Assembly: GCA_021772895.1 (NCBI GenBank) | Contig: JAJFLC010000006.1 | Coordinates: 1 to 60,300, forward strand | Source of the DNA: Mariprofundaceae bacterium | GTDB taxonomy: Bacteria; Pseudomonadota; Zetaproteobacteria; Mariprofundales; Mariprofundaceae | Direction of reading: 5' to 3' | Length of the DNA stretch: 60,300 nucleotides | In this document: in pieces, positions 47,290 through 55,845 of the stretch | Layout of the letters: each line of letters begins with the position of its first letter | Position numbering within the stretch: position 1 is the stretch's first letter | Made by a program: the position numbers and the translations under genes | The notes under the pieces: model-generated | Databases searched by the model: none | The model's input: only the letters and a program-made list of their open reading frames with translations | Told to the model about the DNA's origin: nothing

Positions 47290-47568
47290 TCATCGGCCTC
47301 CGGCGATAGCTGGAACGATGGACACCTCATCACCTTCTTTCAGCGCAGTGCTACGGCCATCAAGAAAACGAACATCTTCATCGTTCACATAAACATTCAC
47401 AAAACGACGGATTTCGCCCGCATCATCACACAAGCGTTCTTTCATGCCTGCATGTGCAGCTTCAAGCTTTTCAATCATCTCGCCAACATTGACTGCTTCG
47501 ATTGCAACTTCATCCGCACCATCTGTCAGTTTACGCAGTGGTGTCGGGATACGTACATTTACACTCAT
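47290..47568 (-). CDS. MoaD/ThiS-family sulfur carrier ending in Gly-Gly-Arg
   Basis: A 92-residue ubiquitin-fold carrier ([50 protein letters not shown]). Carriers of this kind are adenylated and thiocarboxylated on a terminal Gly. Here the diglycine Gly90-Gly91 is followed by Arg92 before the stop, so one residue must be removed first. Related carriers are CysO of Mycobacterium and HcyS of Wolinella. ATG at 47568 has AGGAG upstream; the longer open frame has no support. Repeat copies lie on both sides. Confidence 0.92.
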   Translation of the reverse strand: MSVNVRIPTPLRKLTDGADEVAIEAVNVGEMIEKLEAAHAGMKERLCDDAGEIRRFVNVYVNDEDVRFLDGRSTALKEGDEVSIVPAIAGGR

Positions 47569-47624
47569 TTTATTCTCCTGTATCAAACAAACTTTATAAA
47601 TATAACTTTTAACATGTGCCACAG

Positions 47625-47722
47625 TTTTGTTCGAGAGCAAGGCACGAAAGATTCGAAGCGCGCAGCGTATTGGTGATACGTGAGCACTGGAGAGTCGAAC
47701 GCAACGCAGCTATCGGACAAAA
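47625..47722. repeat. palindromic intergenic repeat, copy B
   Basis: 98 bases with inverted ends (TTTTGTTCGAGAGC and GCTATCGGACAAAA) and an internal CGTAT/ATACG hairpin. Same orientation as copy A. It lies between the thrC-like gene and the MoaD-like gene, so the two copies flank the carrier gene as direct repeats. Confidence 0.88.
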
Positions 47723-47731
47723 GAGCGGTGA

Positions 47732-48976
47732 TCATTTAACGCCGTCGGCCTCAGCCAACACATCAAACTCTTTCAGGCTTGCCTCAATCACACGTGGCTT
47801 GGTGATATGATCTGCAACAGCTTCCTGCGTTTTCAGGCCGTTACCTGTAATACAAAGCACAATCGATTCATCACGTGGCAATTTACCGGATTCAATCATT
47901 TTCTTGGCACAACCCAACGTCACACCACCCGCAGTCTCAGCAAAGATGCCTTCGGCCTCAGCCAGTAGTTTCATTGCTGCAACCACTTCATCATCGGAGA
48001 TATCCTCAGCCCAACCGCCGGATTCTTTGATAACGCGGTTCGCATAAAATCCATCCGCAGGGTTACCAATCGCCAGAGACTTGGCAATGGTATCCGCATG
48101 CACCGGATGAATCATGTCCGTACCATCCTTCACAGATTTTGAGATCGGTGAGCAGCCTGTAGCCTGCGCGCCGTAAACCGCAGTGCCATTATCTTCGATC
48201 AGGCCAAGCTTGATGAATTCCTTGATCGACTTGTCCACTTTGGTGCAAAGCGAACCGGAAGCCATTGGAACCACCACATGTTTTGGTGCTTTCCAGCCCA
48301 ACTGTTCCATGACTTCGTAACCCAAAGACTTCGAACCTTCAGCATAAAACGGACGCACATTCACATTCACAAATGCCCAGCCGTATTTACCCGCCACTTC
48401 CGAGCAAAGACGATTTACATCATCGTATTTGCCTTTAATGCCGATAATCTTCGTACCAAAAATGCCCGCGCCCAGCACCTTGCCCTGTTCCAGATCGTGT
48501 GGAATGAACACATAAGACTCAAGCCCTGCCGCCGCTGCATTCGCTGCCACAGAACCCGCCAAATTACCGGTTGAAGCACATGCCACGGTTTTAAAGCCAA
48601 ACTCAACCGCTTTGGAAAGCGCAACCGATACCACACGATCTTTAAACGAGAGTGTCGGATAACAAACTGAGTCGTTTTTGATATAGAGTTCTTTCACGCC
48701 CAGTATTTTTTCAAGGTTTTTAGCACGAACCAGTGGTGTAAAGCCGTTCTGCGCACCCACAGTTGGCTCACCATCAATCGGCAACAACTCTTTATAACGC
48801 CACATGGTCTGCGGGCGAGACTCAATCAGCTCACGGGTAAATTTGCCTTCCAGTTTTTCGTAGTCGTAAACCACTTCCAACGGACCAAAGCAAAATTCAC
48901 AAACATGGGTCGGTTCAATCGGATATTCCTGACCACATTCCCGACATTTCAGTGCACGTACAATGCTTTCGCTCAA
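47732..48976 (-). CDS. thrC: threonine synthase-like PLP enzyme under a SAM riboswitch
   Basis: 414 residues. An N-terminal zinc ribbon (Cys11, Cys14, Cys26, Cys29) precedes a fold-type II PLP enzyme with the lysine Lys112 in LSFKDR, ASTGNLAGS and ITGNGLKT. The family makes threonine from O-phosphohomoserine. The start is TTG at 48976, with AGGAG 7 bases upstream; a longer frame from an ATG at 49051 lacks one. The SAM riboswitch upstream and the sulfur-carrier genes behind raise the possibility of homocysteine synthesis. By motif alone, threonine synthase remains the safe call. Confidence 0.9.
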   Translation of the reverse strand: MSESIVRALKCRECGQEYPIEPTHVCEFCFGPLEVVYDYEKLEGKFTRELIESRPQTMWRYKELLPIDGEPTVGAQNGFTPLVRAKNLEKILGVKELYIKNDSVCYPTLSFKDRVVSVALSKAVEFGFKTVACASTGNLAGSVAANAAAAGLESYVFIPHDLEQGKVLGAGIFGTKIIGIKGKYDDVNRLCSEVAGKYGWAFVNVNVRPFYAEGSKSLGYEVMEQLGWKAPKHVVVPMASGSLCTKVDKSIKEFIKLGLIEDNGTAVYGAQATGCSPISKSVKDGTDMIHPVHADTIAKSLAIGNPADGFYANRVIKESGGWAEDISDDEVVAAMKLLAEAEGIFAETAGGVTLGCAKKMIESGKLPRDESIVLCITGNGLKTQEAVADHITKPRVIEASLKEFDVLAEADGVK

Positions 48977-49075
48977 TTTCCTTCTCCTAACGCGAAAGAG
49001 CATCCTGCCTTTCGCTTTTAATCGTTTCGCAAAAATGTGATTTTGCTCCACTTACGGATTCGCTTTGCTCATCCG

Positions 49076-49116
49076 CCGCACATCCATGTGCGGAAGGGGC
49101 AATCTCACAGGATTGC
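49076..49116. repeat. tandem hairpins before the thrC-like gene
   Basis: CCGCACAT/ATGTGCGG with a two-base loop, then GCAATC/GATTGC around six bases. The arrangement resembles that at 38051-38086. It lies between the riboswitch terminator and the start of the thrC-like gene. Confidence 0.45.
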
Positions 49117-49145
49117 GATGAAACTTTTTTACCAGGATCCAGAAA

Positions 49146-49175
49146 CAAAAAAACCTCCGCGATAAAGCGAAGGTT
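49146..49175 (-). terminator. riboswitch-controlled terminator
   Basis: On the minus strand AACCTTCGC pairs with GCGGAGGTT (one G-U) over a six-base loop and is followed by seven T residues. It lies 46 bases downstream of the SAM aptamer and should form when S-adenosylmethionine is bound. Confidence 0.92.
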
Positions 49176-49220
49176 GAACTTAAAAGATGCATCGACATTG
49201 ATGCATATTAAATGATCAAC

Positions 49221-49367
49221 CCGAACATCATCGCTCCTGGAAAACTCACCAGGCAGGCATTGGCACCAGTCGCATTCAATCGATTTGTTATTATCAAACC
49301 TTGATTTTCAGCCGGTTGCCGCGGTTTCTGTGGGCCTGTAACCCTCCACCGCTCTGGATAAATTCGG
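49221..49367 (-). ncRNA. SAM-I riboswitch (S box)
   Basis: The minus strand shows the S-box core in order: AGAG then GGTGGAGGG, GGCCCACAGAAACC, GCGGCAACCGGC, GGTGCCAATGCCTGC and a closing GGAGCGATGATG. An 11-bp P1 helix forms between CCGAATTTATC and GATGATGTTCGG with one bulged T. It precedes a terminator and then the thrC-like gene, so high S-adenosylmethionine should switch the gene group off by ending transcription. Confidence 0.94.
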
Positions 49368-49483
49368 ATCCATATGTAAGAAGGCGTATTATTCGCAACT
49401 AAAAAGAAAACGCAAGCGCCAACTTACATCTATAAAATAAATGATGCATCAACGTTTCAGCGCACTCATATTTAACATCGATG

Positions 49484-49852
49484 TCACTTATTCAAATCAT
49501 CATGCTGCTGACTTCGATAAACCTGCAACTCACCTAACAACCAGTCGCTGCTATTTATTGTGGCTTCATTGGCACAATGTATCTTATATTTTTTACCGGA
49601 AAATGTACTCTCAGTTGCAGAATATTTTATGAAATCTTCAGCAGTTTCAACTTTGTCCTTATAATATTCATACTTCTTTTGAATATGATTTTTTGCCTCA
49701 GCACCACTATGCGAACTACCATTACGTTCGTATGTACATGGTGTTTGTTCAACAAATTGTAATAAATATTCTATTTCCTGTTGAGAATCGGCATATGCAC
49801 TATTTGAATACAAAACCAATGGTAAAAATGCCAATTTCAAAAACTTCATCAT
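49484..49852 (-). CDS. DUF5329 family exported protein
   Basis: About 122 residues from the ATG at 49852 (GGAG upstream; the frame is open 11 codons earlier). A signal peptide ends near AYA-DSQ. The mature part fits the DUF5329 pattern: EIEYLLQFVEQTPCTYERNG, GAEAKNHIQKKYEYYKDKVETAEDFIKYSAT and SSDWLLGEL. The two Cys residues of the mature part could form a disulfide. Function unknown. It stands alone, convergent with nothing close. Confidence 0.85.
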   Translation of the reverse strand: MMKFLKLAFLPLVLYSNSAYADSQQEIEYLLQFVEQTPCTYERNGSSHSGAEAKNHIQKKYEYYKDKVETAEDFIKYSATESTFSGKKYKIHCANEATINSSDWLLGELQVYRSQQHDDLNK

Positions 49853-50018
49853 TTTACTCCTCACAAATCTCACACTAACAGACATCCATCACACACAAAA
49901 AATTGAAAAGATGACACATACTCAACGGCTTTGCAGCTAAGTAAAACCAATTTAATAGTACTACATTATAAATCATAAAGTAGATGAAGAATCGACACAC
50001 AGACGCTAAGCTCCCGCC

Positions 50019-51413
50019 ATGTCTAAATCGCTCTTTGTCTGCCAAAACTGTGGTGCTGAACACCGAAAGTGGGCAGGCCAGTGCCCTGATTGCAATGAAT
50101 GGAACTGCATCACCGAACAAAGTGAAACACCCATCACCGCAAGAGTCGGGACAAAAGGCAAAGTGTTAACACCTTTATCCATCATTGAAATATCCAATGA
50201 AGATAACCCACGCCGAAGCACTGGTGTTGAAGAGCTGGATCGCGTCCTGGGAGGCGGGCTTGTGCCCGGCTCAGGTGTATTGATTGGCGGAGACCCCGGC
50301 ATTGGTAAATCAACGCTGCTTCTTCAGGCCTCCTGCCATCTCGCGGCCCTTGGTCAATCAACTGGACAAAACATGCTTTATATCACGGGTGAAGAATCCA
50401 TTTCACAGGTGAAAATGCGTGGTGAACGTATTGATGCACTTCATAAAGACCTGATGCTGGTTGCTGCATCGGAGCTCGAATCCATCATGGCAACCATCTC
50501 CAAGCAACGGCCGATGGCTGTGGTCATTGATTCCATCCAGACGATGATGAGCAATCGCCTGACATCGGCTCCCGGTACAGTATCACAAGTGCGCGATTGC
50601 GCCGCAGCGTTGATCCAACAGGCCAAACAGCTTGGCCATGCCTTGATCCTGGTTGGACACGTCACCAAAGACGGCAGCATTGCCGGACCACGTGTATTGG
50701 AACATATGGTCGATGCTGTGCTCTATTTTGAGGGTGACAAAGGCCATGCACATCGGATTCTCAGGGCGGTAAAAAACCGCTTTGGCCCAGCCGGTGAAAT
50801 TGGTGTATTCGAAATGAGCGACCGTGGACTCATCGGCATTCGTGATGCCTCAAAACTCTTTCTTGCCGAACGTGCGCTTGATGTTCCCGGCTCCACCGTG
50901 CTTGCCTGCATGGAGGGAACGCGCCCATTGCTGGTTGAGGTGCAGGCGCTTGTAGCTCCAACCGTTTATGCGACACCCAAACGTTCATCTGTCGGGCTTG
51001 ATATCAACCGGATTGCGATGCTGGCTGCTGTTTTGGAACGCCGCATGGGTATCCCCCTCGGTCAATTTGATATTTATGTCAATGTCGCGGGTGGTGCCAG
51101 AATCAATGAACCTGCGGCTGACCTTGCGGTATTACTGGCCATCATCTCTGCCTATCAGGAGAAACCCCTGCCTTCAAACCTTGCACTCTTTGGAGAGGTG
51201 GGGTTAACAGGTGAAATCCGGCCTGTTGGCAACCCTGAAGCAAGGGCCCGTGAAGCTGCTAATCTCGGATTTTCGCAGCTACTCTTGCCACGTGAAAATG
51301 AAACAAGAGTGCAGGAATCAAATCTTGCTGCTACGCTTCGCAAATCTGCCGATGGACTTCAGTGTCTATCGGCAAAACATCTATCCGAGGCGGTACAGGT
51401 GGCCTTAAGTTGA
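50019..51413 (+). CDS. radA: DNA repair protein RadA
   Basis: A branch-migration ATPase acting in homologous recombination. The N-terminal zinc finger has Cys8, Cys11, Cys22 and Cys25. The RecA-like core has Walker A GGDPGIGKST (Lys97), and the RadA-specific KNRFGPAGEIGVF motif follows, then a Lon-protease-like C-terminal domain with DLAVLLAI. 464 residues, full length. cvpA begins 19 bases after its stop. Confidence 0.97.
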   Translation: MSKSLFVCQNCGAEHRKWAGQCPDCNEWNCITEQSETPITARVGTKGKVLTPLSIIEISNEDNPRRSTGVEELDRVLGGGLVPGSGVLIGGDPGIGKSTLLLQASCHLAALGQSTGQNMLYITGEESISQVKMRGERIDALHKDLMLVAASELESIMATISKQRPMAVVIDSIQTMMSNRLTSAPGTVSQVRDCAAALIQQAKQLGHALILVGHVTKDGSIAGPRVLEHMVDAVLYFEGDKGHAHRILRAVKNRFGPAGEIGVFEMSDRGLIGIRDASKLFLAERALDVPGSTVLACMEGTRPLLVEVQALVAPTVYATPKRSSVGLDINRIAMLAAVLERRMGIPLGQFDIYVNVAGGARINEPAADLAVLLAIISAYQEKPLPSNLALFGEVGLTGEIRPVGNPEARAREAANLGFSQLLLPRENETRVQESNLAATLRKSADGLQCLSAKHLSEAVQVALS

Positions 51414-51432
51414 TAACACGAACGAGGAACCT

Positions 51433-52032
51433 TTGAACTTTTTTGATTATCTCCTGATCGGCATTGTTGGTCTGTCCGTCGTTCTTTCGCTATGGCGTGG
51501 TTTTGTTCGGGAAATTATTTCCCTGATTGGACTTGTTGCCGCTTTCTTTGCCGCCAGCAGAATATCCGGTCAGGCAGGTGATTTTCTCGGCCAATGGATC
51601 ACCAGCGGAACGGTTGCAGACATTGCAGGTTTTGCACTGGTGTTCGTTCTTATCATGCTCGCTGTTGGCATTGTCGGCGCGATCATTCGAAAACTGGTCG
51701 ACATGGCTGACCTGACAGCCACAGATCGCACGCTGGGTGTATTTTTTGGCGCAGCTCGCGGTGTATTGCTGATTGCACTGACATTTCTTATCTACACCTC
51801 TTATACAAAACCTGACTACAAGTGGATGGAAAAGAGTATATTAACGCCCTATGCCATTCAGTTGGGAGACATGCTGGGCAAGGTTATCCCTGCAGGTTAT
51901 CCATTTTCCCGCCAGGGCGAAGTCAAAAAACTTTCATTACCAAAGAAAACGTCCGCAAATAAAATTGCAGATTCAATTCCCGCATTGGACAAAAAAGAAC
52001 TACAATCGATTATTCAGGATAACATGAAATAA
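51433..52032 (+). CDS. cvpA: CvpA family membrane protein
   Basis: A 199-residue inner-membrane protein with four hydrophobic segments, beginning NFFDYLLIGIVGLSVVLSLWRGFVREI. CvpA is needed for colicin V export in E. coli, and its core role is in envelope integrity. The start is TTG with GAGG five bases upstream. Its stop overlaps the purF ATG (TAATG), matching the cvpA-purF order of E. coli. Confidence 0.93.
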   Translation: MNFFDYLLIGIVGLSVVLSLWRGFVREIISLIGLVAAFFAASRISGQAGDFLGQWITSGTVADIAGFALVFVLIMLAVGIVGAIIRKLVDMADLTATDRTLGVFFGAARGVLLIALTFLIYTSYTKPDYKWMEKSILTPYAIQLGDMLGKVIPAGYPFSRQGEVKKLSLPKKTSANKIADSIPALDKKELQSIIQDNMK

Positions 52033-53474
52033 TGATCAGTTATAATGACGACAAACATCACGAAGACGACCACTTCCACGATGAGTGTGGTGTATTTGGT
52101 GCTTACGACAATCTGGAAGCGGCCAATCTCACCTATCTGGGGCTTTATGCCCAACAACATCGTGGTCAGGAATCCGCAGGCATTGTTTCGACTGATGGCC
52201 GCTCTTTTAACAGCCACCGTGGCATGGGGCTGGTGGCCGATGTATTTAAAAAAACAGACATGGCCCGGTTGACAGGCGCAAGCAGCATTGGACATGTTCG
52301 ATACTCAACTTCCGGCGAATCAGGGCTTAGAAACTGCCAGCCTTTCTCTTTCGAATATGCACATGGTGGCATTGCCATGTGCCACAACGGTAACATTGTA
52401 AACGCACCGGAACTCCGTAAAGAGCTGGAACAGGAAGGTTCTATCTTCCAGTCCACTTCTGATACAGAAGTACTTATTCATCTGGTAGCCAAAAGCAAAG
52501 CAAGTGCAACACGTGATCGCCTGACAGAAGCGGTTAATCGGCTACAGGGTGGTTTTTCCCTGCTTGTACTGACCGAATCAAGTCTGTTTGGCGTGCGTGA
52601 TAAAAATGGCATTCGTCCACTTGTCCTGGGCAAGCTGGATGATTCGTATGTATTAGCATCCGAGACCTGCGCCTTTGATCTGGTTGGCGCCACCTATGAA
52701 CGTGATATTGAACCTGGTGAGATGGTACTGATTGATAAAGATGGCATTCAAAGCCTGCGTCCGTTTGACTCTTCAGAATCGAAATTCTGTGTGTTTGAAT
52801 ATGTCTATTTTGCACGCCCTGATTCAAACTTGGAAGGGGTCAACGTATATGAGGCGCGTTATCAGATCGGCGTTGAACTGGCCAAAGAATCGCCTGTAGA
52901 AGCTGATATTGTTGTGCCCGTTCCCGATTCCGGTGTGCCGCCTGCGATGGGTTTTGCAGAAGCCTCGGGCATCCCCTTTCAGATGGGCTTGATCCGCAAC
53001 CATTATGTTGGCCGCACATTCATTGAACCGCAACAATCGATCCGAAACTTCGGTGTAAAACTGAAGCTAAACCCGAACCGGAAATTGATCGAAGGTAAAC
53101 GTGTGATACTGGTCGATGACTCCATCGTCCGTGGCACCACAAGCCGGAAGATTGTTGAGATGGTACGGGCTGCCGGCGCGGCTGAAGTGCACATGCGTAT
53201 CTCCAGCCCACCCACCAAACACTCCTGTTTTTACGGCATCAATACGCCCAACTCAGAGGAGTTACTTGCCAATAAAATGAATCTTGAAGAAATGTGCAAG
53301 GCCATCAATGCCGATTCTCTTGCATTTGTCTCATCCGAAGGCATGTATCGTGCTGTTGGCAAACCTCGTTCCGTTCACTGCGATGCATGTTTCTCCGGTG
53401 ATTATCCGGTTCCAATTGATGGGCCACGCTCACCACAGCTATCCTTGCTGAGATTCTTTAGCCGAAAAGAATGA
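52032..53474 (+). CDS. purF: amidophosphoribosyltransferase
   Basis: First committed enzyme of purine synthesis, making phosphoribosylamine from PRPP and glutamine. An 18-residue leader precedes the catalytic Cys19 (DECGVFG) and would be cut off. The PRPP motif VILVDDSIVRGTTS is present. Cys residues in ESKFCVFEY, KHSCFYG and HCDACFSG match the [4Fe-4S] ligands of the Bacillus-type enzyme. It overlaps both neighbours by a few bases. Confidence 0.97.
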   Translation: MISYNDDKHHEDDHFHDECGVFGAYDNLEAANLTYLGLYAQQHRGQESAGIVSTDGRSFNSHRGMGLVADVFKKTDMARLTGASSIGHVRYSTSGESGLRNCQPFSFEYAHGGIAMCHNGNIVNAPELRKELEQEGSIFQSTSDTEVLIHLVAKSKASATRDRLTEAVNRLQGGFSLLVLTESSLFGVRDKNGIRPLVLGKLDDSYVLASETCAFDLVGATYERDIEPGEMVLIDKDGIQSLRPFDSSESKFCVFEYVYFARPDSNLEGVNVYEARYQIGVELAKESPVEADIVVPVPDSGVPPAMGFAEASGIPFQMGLIRNHYVGRTFIEPQQSIRNFGVKLKLNPNRKLIEGKRVILVDDSIVRGTTSRKIVEMVRAAGAAEVHMRISSPPTKHSCFYGINTPNSEELLANKMNLEEMCKAINADSLAFVSSEGMYRAVGKPRSVHCDACFSGDYPVPIDGPRSPQLSLLRFFSRKE

Positions 53475-53815
53475 AATATCTCACCCGCCTGATCGATGCA
53501 ACACGTTATTCATGGGCGGGGATTTTTACTGCAATGCGTAAAGAGCCTGCATTTCAGACTGAGGTGGCAATTTTACCATTTGCGATCATCGGAGCATTCT
53601 ACTTTGGCGATACCACACTGGAAAAACTGTTACTTGTTGTCAGTTGGATGTTTGTGCTTATTGTTGAACTGCTAAACAGTGCCATTGAAGCCGTCGTAGA
53701 TCGGATTGGGACTGAACGCCATGAACTCTCTGGTGCCGCTAAAGATATGGGCTCCGCAGCTGTACACCTTTCACTGGTCACGGCCGCAATCATCTGGGCT
53801 GTGATTGTTTTTTAA
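53471..53815 (+). CDS. dgkA: diacylglycerol kinase
   Basis: A 114-residue inner-membrane kinase with three membrane helices that recycles diacylglycerol from membrane-derived lipid turnover. The active-site region has VELLNSAIEAVVDRIG, and the N-terminus SWAGIFTAMRKEPAFQTE fits the family. It overlaps purF by 4 bases. The next gene, an LTA-synthase-like sulfatase, could produce diacylglycerol by cutting head groups from phospholipids, so the pairing makes sense. Confidence 0.95.
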   Translation: MKYLTRLIDATRYSWAGIFTAMRKEPAFQTEVAILPFAIIGAFYFGDTTLEKLLLVVSWMFVLIVELLNSAIEAVVDRIGTERHELSGAAKDMGSAAVHLSLVTAAIIWAVIVF

Positions 53816-53821
53816 CCACCG

Positions 53822-55795
53822 ATGCTACATAAAATCACATCCAACCAGACATGGCTGTTTGCCAATATTTTTAAACTTCTCGGCGTATTTTATCTTCTGT
53901 TTCTACTGACAAGAATCGCGCTGCTTTTTGCCTATCCTGAAGATTTTCAACATCTCTCTGCCATGCAAATCATGGGTTCGCTTCTGTCGGGCGCCATTCA
54001 TTTTGATACATCCATCACCCTGCTTCTGATTGGAGCCCCAATTCTTTTAACCTTGCTGCCATTTCAATGGGTCACCACAAAATTCTGGCATCATCTTGTA
54101 GGCTGGTATGCTTTCCTGCTTTTTATTGTTTGCCTGTTTATTCTCATTGGTGATTCCATCTATTTCGGACAAGTCCACAGGCACGCCGGGCATGAGTTAG
54201 GCGCAGCCATAAAAACTGATCCGATGCTACTGCTCTCCATTGCAATCGAAGCCTACGGTATTTATCTTTTATTGTTTGCTGCCTTTTTCCTGATGCTCTT
54301 TTATCTCTGGCGGCTGGGCATAAGAAATCTCTATATTCATCCCCATTTCGAGCGCCCTTCACTTTATGTTCGTTTGCCTCTTATCATCGTCATTATCGCC
54401 CTGATGGTTCTTGGCATTCGTGGCAGCATCACCAGCAAACCCATCAAGCCGGTTTATGCCTTTGAGAATGCCAGCATGGCAGAAGGATACCTTGCTCTTA
54501 ATGGTGCTTTCACAGCTTTTCACGCCTTAAACGGAGAACCAAGACCGGATGTGAATTTCTTTGCATGGAATGATGCTGTTGCTTCGGTTCAGCAGGACAT
54601 TACATCAGAATTTGAAACTTTTTCCGATATGCACTACCCGCTCATGCGCGATAGAAAGTCTCGCCCTTCGTACAATTCACACAAAAAACCACCAAATATT
54701 GTTGTTATATTGCTCGAAAGCTGGGATTTTGAACATCTGGATATCACACGAAAAATCGCTGGTCTCAAGCCTTTTGATGTAACGCCAAACTTCAATCGGC
54801 TTGCCAAAGAAGGATTATTGTTCACCCGTTTTTACGCCAATGGGCAACGCTCCATTGATGCCATTGCCGCTATTCTTACGGGTGTCCCTGCTATTCCCGG
54901 CGCGGGTTATTTGGGTGAGGGTGTGGAAACCAACCATTTTGCATGGCTCGGTCGTATGGCAAAAGAAAACGGCCACAATACATACATGCTTCAAGGCTCC
55001 CGTCGGGCCTCATTTTACCTTGATAAAATCGCACCCTTGGCAGGCTTTGATACCTACCTTGGTGCACAGGATTTTTCCCCCTCCTTACATAAAGATGTGG
55101 AATCGCCCGCATGGGGCGGCTGGGATTATGATGTCCTGATGCATGCGCATGAGCAGTTCTCAAATTCTGACCGACCCTTCACAGGTTTTATATTTACAGT
55201 CTCCACCCACACTCCCTACGGTGTCCCTGATGCCAAATGGCATCTTTATCCAGGAAAAACACCTGAAGAACAGTATTTAAACAGTCTTTTTTATGCAGAT
55301 TGGGCGTTGGGTGAATTTTTCAGGAAAGCCAAACAATCAGGCTATTATGATAACACTATTTTTATTTTGGCCGCCGACCATGTCTCAGGCCTCGGAAAAA
55401 ATGTGGATATTCCATCTCAACATCATATCCCTGCACTGATCATTGGCCCGAACATACAAAAGGGCATCAACAAAGAACCCGGTAGCCATGTTGATATCAT
55501 CCCCAGTATTATCGATCTGACGGGTTGGCAAAGCAGACATGCAAGTCTGGGCACCTCACTGTTTGAAAAACATGCTGATAAAGGCGTTTTTATCAGGCGC
55601 AACAACGTTGTTGGAAGAATCGAGCAGCAAGGGGTGATACTGCACAATTTTAAACAACGCATACATTTTAATGGCAACAAGGAAGTGACAGAGAGCATGC
55701 AGAAAAAGCTGCTTTCAACCACACAGGTTCTGGATGCCATCTTAAACACCAATACGGTCACCACACCCCTTCAAAATGATTCACCTGACCATTAA
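53822..55795 (+). CDS. LTA synthase-family sulfatase / phosphoglycerol transferase
   Basis: A 657-residue protein with about five N-terminal membrane segments (residues 15-205) and a periplasmic alkaline-phosphatase-type domain from about 290. The metal-site start is VVILLESWDFEHL, the nucleophile position is Ser344 in NGQRSIDA, and later motifs are FSTHTPYG-like VSTHTPYG and ILAADHVSG. It may transfer phosphoglycerol from phosphatidylglycerol to periplasmic glycans, releasing diacylglycerol. It lies 6 bases after dgkA. Confidence 0.92.
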   Translation: MLHKITSNQTWLFANIFKLLGVFYLLFLLTRIALLFAYPEDFQHLSAMQIMGSLLSGAIHFDTSITLLLIGAPILLTLLPFQWVTTKFWHHLVGWYAFLLFIVCLFILIGDSIYFGQVHRHAGHELGAAIKTDPMLLLSIAIEAYGIYLLLFAAFFLMLFYLWRLGIRNLYIHPHFERPSLYVRLPLIIVIIALMVLGIRGSITSKPIKPVYAFENASMAEGYLALNGAFTAFHALNGEPRPDVNFFAWNDAVASVQQDITSEFETFSDMHYPLMRDRKSRPSYNSHKKPPNIVVILLESWDFEHLDITRKIAGLKPFDVTPNFNRLAKEGLLFTRFYANGQRSIDAIAAILTGVPAIPGAGYLGEGVETNHFAWLGRMAKENGHNTYMLQGSRRASFYLDKIAPLAGFDTYLGAQDFSPSLHKDVESPAWGGWDYDVLMHAHEQFSNSDRPFTGFIFTVSTHTPYGVPDAKWHLYPGKTPEEQYLNSLFYADWALGEFFRKAKQSGYYDNTIFILAADHVSGLGKNVDIPSQHHIPALIIGPNIQKGINKEPGSHVDIIPSIIDLTGWQSRHASLGTSLFEKHADKGVFIRRNNVVGRIEQQGVILHNFKQRIHFNGNKEVTESMQKKLLSTTQVLDAILNTNTVTTPLQNDSPDH

Positions 55796-55845
55796 CCCCA
55801 GTCACGCAAGAAAAATAACACCGTGGCAGGCTAACTGTTATCCTC

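Noticed and set aside
47569-47640. MoaD-like protein with a 24-residue N-terminal extension
   Set aside because: AGGAG stands just before the internal ATG at 47568, and the extension runs into repeat copy B.
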